DNA of 64,000 bases, taken from the NCBI RefSeq assembly GCF_030812315.1, contig NZ_JAUSSM010000004.1, forward strand, positions 62,001-126,000, in the 5' to 3' direction. This DNA comes from Arthrobacter oryzae. GTDB taxonomy: Bacteria > Actinomycetota > Actinomycetes > Actinomycetales > Micrococcaceae. This document shows positions 17,876 through 26,065 of the stretch, piece by piece; within the stretch, counting starts at the first letter, position 1; each line of letters begins with the position of its first letter. The notes beneath the pieces are model-generated. The model ran no database searches. It was not told where the DNA came from and worked only from the letters and a program-made list of their open reading frames with translations. The translations under genes were made by a program, and so were the position numbers.

Positions 17876-18766
17876 TTACGTCAAAGATCCCGGAGCACCG
17901 GACGCCTGGAGAACCTGCTGCAGACCGGTGACGGGGATGTCCGGAAACTCTGCGCGCGCAGGGCCAAACTCGAAAGAAGCGGCCCCCGATTCCTCCCAGA
18001 CACCGGCCCCCGCCACCCGGGCAAGGAACGGTGAAAACGGCCTGGCCGCCAAGGACAACAGCCGCACGGCGGCTGCCGGAACCCGCTGAACCGATCCATG
18101 GCCGGCCCGGGCAAACAGAGCCTCGGCCACCTCATTTGCCGTGAGCGTCTGCGAGCCCCATTCGATGACGCGGTTCCGCAGCACGAGGTCGCGGAGGGCA
18201 CGGACCACGACGGCGGCCGTGTCCTGGACCGAGGTATAGGTCACCGGGGCGGACCCCGAGCCGAACACGGGCACCTTGCCCTTCGCCTCAAGCGGCGTCC
18301 CCATGATCTCAAGCCGCTGTTCCAGGAGCGCCCCGATCCGGACAATCGTCCAGTCCATGCCGGACGAGCGGACAGCGTCCTCGGCGGCGGCCTTACAGCG
18401 CAGGTAATCAATGGGCCCGTCCGGGGCGGCGCCGTGCATGGACATCATCACCACGTGCCGGACTCCGGCCGCGGCCGCCGCACGGACCAACCGGATGGCC
18501 CCATCGCGGTCAACCTCGCGTGGACTGGAGTCCTTGATCCCAAACCCCGAGGCCGCGAACACCACCTCAGTGCAGCCCGCCACCGCTTTTCGGCAGTCAG
18601 CTTCGGAGGCGAGGTCCCCGTGGAGCAGTTCGACGCCGTCGCCCATCTTTTGCGGGAACGGCTGGGACTTGCCGCGGGCCATGATGCGGACCTTGTGCCC
18701 GGCGGCAACAAGCAGGGAATCCACGGCGCGGCCCAAGCGGCCCGTACCGCCGACCACCAGGATCAT
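17876..18766 (-). CDS. NmrA-like NAD(P)-binding protein
   Basis: A 296-residue protein with the Rossmann motif GGTGRLG at the very start (MILVVGGTGRLGRAV). Segments VVFAASGFG and HVVMMSMHGA fit atypical SDR/NmrA-like proteins that lack the Tyr-x3-Lys catalytic pair; YLRCKAAAED is the corresponding place and keeps a Tyr and Lys in a YxxxK-like order. It overlaps the upstream NTF2-like gene by 4 bases (ATGA), so they form one operon. It may be a redox sensor or an epimerase/reductase; the substrate is unknown. Confidence 0.82.
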   Translation of the reverse strand: MILVVGGTGRLGRAVDSLLVAAGHKVRIMARGKSQPFPQKMGDGVELLHGDLASEADCRKAVAGCTEVVFAASGFGIKDSSPREVDRDGAIRLVRAAAAAGVRHVVMMSMHGAAPDGPIDYLRCKAAAEDAVRSSGMDWTIVRIGALLEQRLEIMGTPLEAKGKVPVFGSGSAPVTYTSVQDTAAVVVRALRDLVLRNRVIEWGSQTLTANEVAEALFARAGHGSVQRVPAAAVRLLSLAARPFSPFLARVAGAGVWEESGAASFEFGPARAEFPDIPVTGLQQVLQASGAPGSLT

Positions 18767-19212
18767 GACCGGTCACCTCCCGCTGCCCCATGGACTGCCT
18801 CCCGGACGGCTTCGTTCACGTCGCCGGAGTCCTGGTCCACGGGTTCAAGGTAGAACTGGGCCGCGGCGATTTTGTCGTCGCGGAGGGTGAAGATGGCCAC
18901 CCCTGCGGCCCGCTGCACGGATCCGTCCGGCCGGGTGCCGCGGTTGCTCCATTCCATCCAGAGTTTGCCGTCCGCTCCGGTGGCCGCGTCGTGGACGGTG
19001 AGGGTGAGGTCCGGCATGCCGGCAAAGAGCGCCGTCCAGTTCTTCCGGACCTGGGCGGAGCCGGTGAAGCTGCGGGCCGGGTGGACGGGAGTGGTGTTCC
19101 GGTAGTCATCTGCGAACTGCGACACCATGGCCTCAAGGTCGTGGCGGGCGGCCGCGGCCAGCATGCGCCGGACCGGGCTTTCTGGGACGCGCTCGATTCC
19201 CGAAGCGTCCAT
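18763..19212 (-). CDS. SnoaL/NTF2-like protein
   Basis: A 149-residue cone-shaped fold protein. The start at 19212 follows AAGGAG; the longer frame is not supported. MLAAAARHDLEAMVSQFADDY, FTGSAQVRKNWTALFAGMPDL and the beta strands LWMEWSNRG and VAIFTLRDDKI are the usual NTF2-like pattern. It is the first gene of a two-gene operon divergent from a TetR gene, and is probably controlled by that regulator. Confidence 0.82.
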   Translation of the reverse strand: MDASGIERVPESPVRRMLAAAARHDLEAMVSQFADDYRNTTPVHPARSFTGSAQVRKNWTALFAGMPDLTLTVHDAATGADGKLWMEWSNRGTRPDGSVQRAAGVAIFTLRDDKIAAAQFYLEPVDQDSGDVNEAVREAVHGAAGGDRS

Positions 19213-19267
19213 GATCTGCTCCTTAGGTTCAGTCGCGGGAGGCGGAGAGGCTGGTACGCTGAATTTG

Positions 19268-19283
19268 ATACAGTCAGCTGTAT
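19268..19283. promoter_or_regulatory. TetR operator palindrome
   Basis: ATACAG-TCAG-CTGTAT is a perfect inverted repeat in the gap between the NTF2-like gene and the divergent TetR gene. A second overlapping imperfect palindrome, TCAG…CTGA, covers 19274-19291. The position fits control of both directions. Confidence 0.7.
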
Positions 19284-19310
19284 TTAACTGACACAAGGAG
19301 TTTAAGCCCG

Positions 19311-19973
19311 ATGGGACCCGCGGTCAACGGTGTGCCACCCCGCTCCCGCAGCTACGACGCCCGGCGCCGGCAGGAGGCCGCCGAGGAGTCCAGGAAGCGG
19401 GTGCTGGCCCAATCCCGGGCGCTGTTCCTGGCCCACGGGTACGGCCGGACCACCATTGCCGCCATCGCCCACGCCGCCGGCGTCTCCAAGGAGTCCGTGT
19501 ACAAGGGGTTCGGCGGAAAGCCGGGGCTGGTGCGGGCCATCTACGAGCAGAGCCTGCTGGGCGCCGGCGGGCCGCCGGCGGAAGAGCGCTCGGACCGCGC
19601 GCAGGCCACGGTCACCGATCCCAGCGAGCTCATGGAGCAGTTCGGTCGGTTCATATCCGAGGTGAGCCCCCTGGGCTCCCCCGTCTACCTCCTCATCCGG
19701 GACGCCGCGGCGAGCGGGGACCAGGACATGGCCGCGCTCCTTCGTGACGTGGACGACGAGCGGTACCAGCGCATGCTGCACAACGCGCGGCAGGTGCTCG
19801 GAAGGGGATTCCTGCGGCCGGGCCTGACGGCGGAGGAGGTGGCCGACGTCTTCTTCATGAGCACCTCGGCCGAGCTCTACGAGACCCTGGTCCTCAAGCG
19901 CGGCTGGAGCGCGGAGCGCTTCGGGAGGTTCATGGCCAGGACCTTGGCGGCCAGCCTCCTGCCGGACGGCTGA
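19311..19973 (+). CDS. TetR family transcriptional regulator
   Basis: A 220-residue repressor. The N-terminal domain has SRKRVLAQSRALFLAHGYGRTT and IAHAAGVSKESVYKGFGGK, a standard TetR helix-turn-helix in which YxxF is read as YKGF. The C-terminal domain resembles the TetR_C group with LTAEEVADVFFMSTSAELYE. It is divergent from the NTF2-like/NmrA-like operon, with a palindrome between. The ligand is unknown. Confidence 0.88.
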   Translation: MGPAVNGVPPRSRSYDARRRQEAAEESRKRVLAQSRALFLAHGYGRTTIAAIAHAAGVSKESVYKGFGGKPGLVRAIYEQSLLGAGGPPAEERSDRAQATVTDPSELMEQFGRFISEVSPLGSPVYLLIRDAAASGDQDMAALLRDVDDERYQRMLHNARQVLGRGFLRPGLTAEEVADVFFMSTSAELYETLVLKRGWSAERFGRFMARTLAASLLPDG

Positions 19974-20131
19974 AGCAGGCAGGGAGGAAGGCCGACGGCG
20001 GCGGCCCCGCCAGGCGCAGAAATTCCGGACACGGAGGTCCGGGCCGGGGTGGTTGCCGTTTCCGGCCTAGTCCCGCTGGGTACGCTACTTCTACAACGAG
20101 TGAAAACCCTCAACGAAATGGACGGATTCCC

Positions 20132-20434
20132 ATGCACGCCGTGCTCGAATACACCTACGCGGACGACTACCTTCAGACCCGCGAGCAATACCGCTCAGAC
20201 CACCTCAGGTTGGGCTGGGAAGCCGTGGAACGGGGCGAGCTCCTGCTGGGCGGAGCCGTTGGTGACGGCCCCTTCACCGGGTTGCTGATCTTCACCGGCG
20301 ACAACGCGCTCGAGGCCGCAAGGGCCTTTGCAGCCGCCGATCCCTACGTCACCGGCGGCGTGGTGAATTCATGGACCGCCCGCCCCTGGACAACGGTGCT
20401 AGGAGAAGAGGCGGCCACACCCGTTCGCCCCTGA
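20132..20434 (+). CDS. YciI-like protein
   Basis: A 100-residue ferredoxin-like fold protein. YRSDHLRLGWEAVERGELLLGGAV and FAAADPYVTGGVV are the family signature, with the conserved His and Asp of the putative active site (RSDHL and ADPYV). The biochemical role of YciI proteins is not well defined. It stands alone between the TetR gene and the amidohydrolase. Confidence 0.82.
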   Translation: MHAVLEYTYADDYLQTREQYRSDHLRLGWEAVERGELLLGGAVGDGPFTGLLIFTGDNALEAARAFAAADPYVTGGVVNSWTARPWTTVLGEEAATPVRP

Positions 20435-20553
20435 GACCAGGCTGGGAGGCCTCCCGCCTGCCGGGATATGCAAAAGCCGTGCACGGAGAGTCAAGTAACC
20501 AGTAGCACGGCAATTTAGTGTTGTGATCCAAAGCACCTTTAGGAACTGGGATT

Positions 20554-22251
20554 ATGGATAACACAGCTGACCTTCTTCTGATCAACGGCGTCATCGACAC
20601 CCTGCACGACGAACGCCCCCGCGTCACGTCACTTGCCGTGAAGGCCGGGAAGGTCCACGCCGTCGGATCATTGGCCGAGGCTGCGGCGGGACCGGGCACT
20701 GAGATCATAGACCTCGGCGGCGCCTACGCAATGCCCGGGCTGCTTGACGTCCACAACCACCACATACTGGCAGGGCAGATGGACTTGTTTGAACTCAACG
20801 AGGTGCCCACCCAATCGCTCGATGATCTCCTCACCGCCGTCGCGGAGTATTCAGGGAGCCTGGGCCCCGACGAGTGGGTGGTCGGCGGTAGCTGGGGTTC
20901 CGGTCTCCTGGCCGAACTCAACTCCGTGGAAACGCTCGCCCGTTTTGATGCCGCAACCGGCGGACGGCCCGCCATCCTGAAAGACGACAGCAAGCACAAC
21001 AGGTGGGTGAATTCACGGGGCCTGGAGCTGGCAGGGATCGGCAAGCACACTCCGGATCCCGAGGGTGGCCAGATCATGCGGGATGCTACGGGGCGTGCCA
21101 CCGGTGTCCTCATCGAGGCAGGAGGTGTCCTGGTAGAACAGACGCTGGCGCGGTTGCAGCCACGGTCCACCCAGGACCTGGCCCGGGCCGCAGCACGCGG
21201 CATCGACATTCTGCACTCCTACGGCGTTACGGGCTTCCAGGATGCGGCCTCCTCCCTCCAGCTGCTGCAGGCCCTGAAAGAGCTCGACGACTCCGGTGAA
21301 CTCGCTGCCTGGGTGGTGACGTCCATGCAGGCCAATGATTTCATTTTCGGCACCACGCCGCTCGGCGAGGGCATCATCGCCCACCGCGAGGAGTCGCGGT
21401 CGGAGCACCACCGGCCGGACTTCATCAAGATCTTCCTTGACGGGGTGCCTCCGGCAGGGACTGCGGCGTTCATCGAACCCTATTTGCCGGATGCCGGCTT
21501 CCCGGAGTGCCACTGCGGCGGCACCACCATGCCTGCAGCGGAGCTGGAGCGCTGGCTGATGGGCACGGCGGAGCGTGGTATTTCCGCCAAGATCCACTGC
21601 ACGGGCGACGCGTCCGTCCGGGTAGTGCTCGACACCGTGGCCAAGGTCCGCGCAGCCGGACACACCACGCCGAAGTACCACATCGCCCACGGCCAGTTCG
21701 TCCAGGAACAGGACATCCCCCGGTTTGCCGAACTCGATGTCACCGCCGACATCTCCCCGTCGTTGTGGTTCCCGGGCGTCATCTCCGAAGCCATTGCCAC
21801 GGTGCTACCGGCGGAAAGAGCGTCGAAGATGCAGCCCAACCGCTCCCTGCTGGACGTCGGGGCCCGTGTGGCCGGCGGCTCGGACTGGCCGGTCAGCGTG
21901 TCGCCCAACTCGTGGGAAGGGATTTACGGCTTGGTAACCCGGCAGGATCCCACAGGAGAATTCCCTGGCACGCTCTGGCCCGAACAGGCCATTTCACTCC
22001 CGGAAGCCATCCGGGTTTACACCACCAACTCGGCCCAGGCGATGGGCCTGGATGATGTCACCGGCTCCCTGGCCCCGGGAAAGTCGGCGGATTTCATCGT
22101 CCTGAGTGCTAATCCATACGAGATCGATACCGAACAAATCGCGCACATCACAACCCGCCAGACCTGGTTCGCTGGCCGCAAGGTCTTCGATGCAGGATCA
22201 GCGGACGCCACAGCGACTCCGGCTGAAGGACGCCCAACGCAGCGCGCCTGA
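20554..22251 (+). CDS. amidohydrolase family protein (YtcJ-like)
   Basis: A 565-residue metal-dependent hydrolase. The N-terminal metal motif is GLLDVHNHHI, the Lys region is AILKDDSKHNRWVN, further His ligands are in KIHCTGDAS and HIAHGQF, and the Asp is in GGSDWPV. The C-terminal LAPGKSADFIVL closes the composite beta sandwich. No signal peptide is present. YtcJ-like enzymes hydrolyse N-acyl or amide bonds. The next gene encodes an MFS transporter that probably brings in the substrate. Confidence 0.88.
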   Translation: MDNTADLLLINGVIDTLHDERPRVTSLAVKAGKVHAVGSLAEAAAGPGTEIIDLGGAYAMPGLLDVHNHHILAGQMDLFELNEVPTQSLDDLLTAVAEYSGSLGPDEWVVGGSWGSGLLAELNSVETLARFDAATGGRPAILKDDSKHNRWVNSRGLELAGIGKHTPDPEGGQIMRDATGRATGVLIEAGGVLVEQTLARLQPRSTQDLARAAARGIDILHSYGVTGFQDAASSLQLLQALKELDDSGELAAWVVTSMQANDFIFGTTPLGEGIIAHREESRSEHHRPDFIKIFLDGVPPAGTAAFIEPYLPDAGFPECHCGGTTMPAAELERWLMGTAERGISAKIHCTGDASVRVVLDTVAKVRAAGHTTPKYHIAHGQFVQEQDIPRFAELDVTADISPSLWFPGVISEAIATVLPAERASKMQPNRSLLDVGARVAGGSDWPVSVSPNSWEGIYGLVTRQDPTGEFPGTLWPEQAISLPEAIRVYTTNSAQAMGLDDVTGSLAPGKSADFIVLSANPYEIDTEQIAHITTRQTWFAGRKVFDAGSADATATPAEGRPTQRA

Positions 22252-22359
22252 CGGCTTCCGCATAACCCCCTGCTCCTTACGTGCCTTGCAGGGGCGCACC
22301 ACCCCTATTTCCCGCCGACGGCGGCCTTCGCCGTTTCGTCCTGCCCGAAAGACAAAACC

Positions 22360-23523
22360 ATGGCCACTACCGCACACGCTGCTCCGGCAGGTGTCTCCTC
22401 AGACAAGGGGACGTACACCTATATCGCTGTTTTCAGCGCAGTCCTTTACACCGTCCTGCTGATTGCCCCTGTCATCGCAGGCAAACTTGTCGAGCAGTTC
22501 GGCCTGACACCGGTCCAGGTGGGGACGCTCTTTTCCCTTGAGCTCGGCGCCTTCAGCCTGGCCACCGTACCGGCCTATCTTTGGCTCCGGCGGATGAACC
22601 TGAGGACGGCGAGCTATATCTTCACCGCGGTGGTCATCGCCGGCAACGTGGTCTCCGGCTTTGTGGACGATTTCGGCCTGTTGATGGTCGCCCGGGTGGT
22701 GACCAGCCTCGCGGCCGGCTCCATCACCGTGATCATCCTGACCCTGAGCGGCAAAACCGCCAACCCCAGCAGGGCCTTCGGAATATTCGTCGTTTTCCAG
22801 CTGGCCATGGGAGCACTGATTCTGGCAGTCTTCCCCTCCCTGTTCGCAGGAGCGCCAGTTTCAGCGATCTACTGGACACTCGCCGGACTTGCAGTGCTGT
22901 GCCTCCTGGTGGTCAACCGCATCGACGGGGAAGTGCTGCGGACCGCCGCCGCACCCGTCCCAGGGCATGCTGCGAACCGCGTCCCGGTGTTCAAAGCGGC
23001 CGCGGGAATGGCCGCGGTGCTCCTGTTCTACATCGCGCTCAGCGGTGTTTGGTCGTTCATTGCCCAGATCTCGGCGGCCTCGGGAATCGACCTTTCCGCC
23101 AGCAGCCTGGTCCTATCCCTCGCTACCGTCGGCGGCATCCTGTCCGCCCTTGTTGCCACCGCACTTGGTGAGACGCCGCGCCGGAAGCTTTACCTGGCGG
23201 CGGGTTACGCAGGCATGGCCCTTAGCATCGTGCTTCTTTTCGGTTCACCGGCCCTGATCCAATTCGCCGTCGCGGCCGTGATCTTCAAGTTCGCCTGGAC
23301 CTTCATCCTGCCGTACCTGCTGTCCACTTTGTCCTCGCTTTCCAGCGGGGCACACCTGATGAACACCACCAACCTGATGATCGGCACCGGGTTCTCCATC
23401 GGTCCGATTGTCAGCGGGGCATTGATCCAGTCAGGCGATGGTTCGTTCACGGGCATGCTCGTCTTCGCCCTCGCCGGCGTGCTGGCGTCGTGCGCCCTCG
23501 TCCTGATGGCCCAGCGCCGCTAG
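22360..23523 (+). CDS. MFS transporter
   Basis: A 387-residue membrane protein with about 12 hydrophobic segments and a short N-terminal tail. The first cytoplasmic loop has the shape WLRRMNLRTASY. The usual GxLaDrxGrR motif is weak. The gene lies 108 bases after the amidohydrolase on the same strand and is likely co-transcribed. The ribosome site before 22360 is weak. The substrate is unknown. Confidence 0.85.
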   Translation: MATTAHAAPAGVSSDKGTYTYIAVFSAVLYTVLLIAPVIAGKLVEQFGLTPVQVGTLFSLELGAFSLATVPAYLWLRRMNLRTASYIFTAVVIAGNVVSGFVDDFGLLMVARVVTSLAAGSITVIILTLSGKTANPSRAFGIFVVFQLAMGALILAVFPSLFAGAPVSAIYWTLAGLAVLCLLVVNRIDGEVLRTAAAPVPGHAANRVPVFKAAAGMAAVLLFYIALSGVWSFIAQISAASGIDLSASSLVLSLATVGGILSALVATALGETPRRKLYLAAGYAGMALSIVLLFGSPALIQFAVAAVIFKFAWTFILPYLLSTLSSLSSGAHLMNTTNLMIGTGFSIGPIVSGALIQSGDGSFTGMLVFALAGVLASCALVLMAQRR

Positions 23524-23567
23524 TCCCCGAGGGGCGGGCCGGAGCGCCCTGGGGCACTGCGTCGAGG

Positions 23568-23584
23568 GGCCTTGCAATCAGGCC
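23568..23584. terminator. weak hairpin between convergent genes
   Basis: GGCCT and AGGCC pair across a 7-base loop between the MFS and methyltransferase genes, which converge. The stem is short, so the call is tentative. Confidence 0.35.
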
Positions 23585-23587
23585 GAC

Positions 23588-24421
23588 CTAACCCTTCGCC
23601 AGCGTGAAGATCCCGTACCGCATCGCACCGGTGCGGTAGGCCAGAATCAGGCGGGGAATGCCCAGAAACGAGTTGCGGTTGCGTGCACCAATAGCCAGTC
23701 GGCGCATCTCGCTGTCGACGAGCAAGGCCTTCACGAGCCGGCGAGCGCAGATTGGCCAGGTGCGGGCGACGCGGCGGCTGACGTCCTCGTAGCCGGTGAC
23801 CGTAAAGCCGGCCTGCCTTGCCATCTCCTCATAGTCCTCGCGCGTGCCCATCGAGGGCAGGCGCCCTTCGCGGCAGATCGGCTCGAGCAGGTGGCGGACT
23901 TTCCACCCGCTGGCGCCGGTCTCGGCGAGCCACGCGCAGATGACGAAGCGGCCGCCGGGCGCCAGCACGCGGTGCGCCTCGGCGAAGAACCTGGGCTTGT
24001 CCACCATGTGCTCGCTCGACTCGATGGCCCAGGCGGCATCGGCCGAGGCATCGGCCAGCCCGTTGTCGAGCCAGTCGCGGACCTGGATGTCCACGCCTGG
24101 TACGGGATGCCCGGCTGCATAGTTGGCCTGCTCGGCCGAAAGGGTGAAGCCGGTGACGCTGACCCCGCGCGTCACAGCGAGCCGCCGTGCGGTGGAGCCG
24201 TAGCCGCAGCCGATGTCGGCGCACGCCTGGCCGGGCAGAAGGCCCAGCCTGTCGCCGACTGTGTCCACGAGCGTCTCGACGGCTTCGCCGGGTGTCTCGC
24301 GGCCCGTCGTCCACAGCCCGTGATGGACATGGTCGCCCCACACAAGACGGTATATGGGATCGAGTTCGTCGTAGTGATCTGCGACCGCCACGGCGTTCTG
24401 GGAAATTTCGGGGACGATCAC
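23588..24421 (-). CDS. class I SAM-dependent methyltransferase
   Basis: A 277-residue methyltransferase. Motif I is ADIGCGYGSTARRLA, followed by VTGFTLSAEQANYA, the acidic motif region DASADAAWAIESSEHM and APGGRFVICAWLAE. The layout resembles cyclopropane synthase-like and tocopherol/phytoene-type small-molecule or lipid methyltransferases. The substrate is not evident. It is alone on its strand at the edge of the accessory region. Confidence 0.85.
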   Translation of the reverse strand: MIVPEISQNAVAVADHYDELDPIYRLVWGDHVHHGLWTTGRETPGEAVETLVDTVGDRLGLLPGQACADIGCGYGSTARRLAVTRGVSVTGFTLSAEQANYAAGHPVPGVDIQVRDWLDNGLADASADAAWAIESSEHMVDKPRFFAEAHRVLAPGGRFVICAWLAETGASGWKVRHLLEPICREGRLPSMGTREDYEEMARQAGFTVTGYEDVSRRVARTWPICARRLVKALLVDSEMRRLAIGARNRNSFLGIPRLILAYRTGAMRYGIFTLAKG

Positions 24422-24570
24422 GGCACGACCCTACATCGGCGCTCCACAGCGAAGGAAGAGGAAGGACGACGACGGCACTTGCATAACTGCGTCTTCCCCT
24501 CTTGGCGTGCGCCCGCCAGCAGCCCTACGGAAGCTCAACCACCGCCGCTTCAACCCGCCGGCCGTCAGCG

Positions 24571-24807
24571 GGTGTTGCGCCGCACGTAGATCCTGGCGCT
24601 GCTGGATTCGCTGACCCAGGGGTGTTCCGCTGAGGAACTGGCGTATGAGCTGCACGGTGATGCGGGCATCGCGGCATCCATCCGGACCGAAATGTTCAGG
24701 GTGCGCTCCTGTTGGGCCCTGCCGTGGCGTCGAACCCTTAGCGTCTTGTTGAGGGGCTCGCCGGGTGTTCCGATGCCGGGCGCGTGCTACCGCTGCTTCG
24801 CGTCTAA
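24571..24807 (+). pseudogene. decayed second copy of the GAF-regulator C-terminus
   Basis: The translation ILALLDSLTQGCSAEELAYE, LHGDAG and TEMFRVRS is closely related to the C-terminal segment of the pseudogene at 4234-5090. Near 24710 it shifts frame (LLGPAVASNP), meets a stop, and then continues as RLVEGLAGCSDAGRVLPLLRV. A stop also interrupts the left side (LRRT-stop-ILAL). It is clearly non-functional and has no upstream part. Confidence 0.75.
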
Positions 24808-24962
24808 GACTTAATCTCTGAAGCGGCCTAACTACCGCGGCTTTGCCATCGGCTTTCGCAACTTCATCGCCACTTCAAGCTGAAACGCGCCGACTCAGGC
24901 CCCCGACTGCACCCTCGACGGAAGTAGTCCCAAATAGAAGTAAGGGGTAAGTAAAAAAGCGA

Positions 24963-24991
24963 TTGACTTAAGTAAATAGATACTCAATACT
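24963..24991 (+). promoter_or_regulatory. promoter of the DUF6416-like gene
   Basis: TTGACT (24963-24968) and AATACT (24986-24991) are separated by 17 bases in an unusually AT-rich stretch. This fits a housekeeping sigma promoter about 50 bases upstream of the gene. Confidence 0.6.
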
Positions 24992-25001
24992 TATTCCATA
25001 A

Positions 25002-25017
25002 GGAGGTAATCACCTCC
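25002..25017 (+). promoter_or_regulatory. hairpin hiding a perfect Shine-Dalgarno, before a short upstream ORF
   Basis: GGAGGT pairs with ACCTCC across a 4-base loop. The left arm is a perfect ribosome-binding sequence. Directly after it an ATG at 25019 opens a 15-codon frame that overlaps the start of the next gene out of frame (TGA at 25064-25066). The main gene has its own AAGGAG. This may tune translation of the gene. Confidence 0.45.
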
Positions 25018-25037
25018 GATGACAGAAGGAGAATACG

Positions 25038-25511
25038 ATGCCCGACATCACTGTTCCAGTCCCTGACGACCGGACTGCAGAGTTCTACCAGTTCTTCGGA
25101 CTTTGGCTTGCAGGATCTCTGACCCTCTCCGATGGAGGTTCTCAGAGTCTCCCAGAGGCTTCCGGAGACTCGGGAAAGCGCCGGAACTGGACTGGCTCGG
25201 ACGATGACCGGGAGGACGCTAGGAACCTCTGGTCCAAGATGACCAGCCGCGCGAAAGGCTTCTACAACCTCCTGATCGACGCCCCGGGAACCAAGTTCAC
25301 GGGGAATCAGATCGCGAAGGAACTGAGCATCTCCAACGGTGCGAATGGCGTCGCCGGTGTGCTCGCCTGGCCGGGTCGGTACTGCCTTAACATGAACCGT
25401 AACCTTCCCCAGCATTGGAAGGACGGCGAGGTTGGTGCTCCGTCCGTTTACTGGATGGACGCTGACGTCGCGGCGCTGTTTGCAGCCGTGCGGTCGGACC
25501 TCGACGGCTGA
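25038..25511 (+). CDS. DUF6416-like protein
   Basis: A 157-residue protein. The N-terminus (MPDITVPVPDDRTAEFYQFF) and the segment AKGFYNLLIDAPGTKFTGNQ followed by IAKELSI resemble proteins I recall as DUF6416; a winged-helix-like region covers about residues 75-110. The C-terminus carries a conserved Trp (VYWMDADVAALF). No enzyme motif is seen. It has its own promoter and an SD-hiding hairpin upstream. The function is unknown. Confidence 0.65.
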   Translation: MPDITVPVPDDRTAEFYQFFGLWLAGSLTLSDGGSQSLPEASGDSGKRRNWTGSDDDREDARNLWSKMTSRAKGFYNLLIDAPGTKFTGNQIAKELSISNGANGVAGVLAWPGRYCLNMNRNLPQHWKDGEVGAPSVYWMDADVAALFAAVRSDLDG

Positions 25512-25661
25512 GGCTGGCTAATCACGCTGTTGCCTCTCCGATAATACTGAAGTCGGCAAGACCAACCACATCGCCAAGACCCGGCGAATTCAGCCCAGGC
25601 CACACCCCTGATTGAAGCCGCTAATCTTGGTGGACGATCTACTGACATTACGGAGAAAACT

Positions 25662-25901
25662 ATGTCTGCAAAACTGGACAAGGCGGCTGCCTTGCTGAAG
25701 AACGGCGGAGCCAAGGCCAAAGCCAGTGGCGCAAAGCTGCACTCGCTCGCCACGGATCCAGAAATGCAGGCAAAAGTAAGAAATTTTGCCGGCGAAGGCA
25801 TGCGGGTATACAGGGCAGTTACGAGTCCAGAAGCCAAGCAAGCGTACCGACAGGCAGCGCAATTCCTTGACAAAGCCCGGAGGAAAAGTCCCCGACGCTA
25901 G
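25662..25901 (+). CDS. small Ala/Lys-rich helical protein
   Basis: A 79-residue basic protein. GGAG stands 6 bases before the ATG. Nearly the whole chain is predicted helix-forming (AKLDKAAALLKNGG…, AKQAYRQAAQFLDKARRK). There is no signal peptide or membrane segment. I do not recognise the family. It is a single gene. Confidence 0.6.
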   Translation: MSAKLDKAAALLKNGGAKAKASGAKLHSLATDPEMQAKVRNFAGEGMRVYRAVTSPEAKQAYRQAAQFLDKARRKSPRR

Positions 25902-26065
25902 CCGGCAGGCGCCTTGCTTGGCATGCGAGGAAGCATGGGCGCAGCAGCAGTTGTCTAACTAGAGATTCGGGCAGGCGCCTCCACGTTCATTTACCCTCAG
26001 ACTCTTTGGCCGCCGCGCAGGACTTCCAAGCGTTTTGCTGAGCCACCTTGTGACAGAATGCCGAT

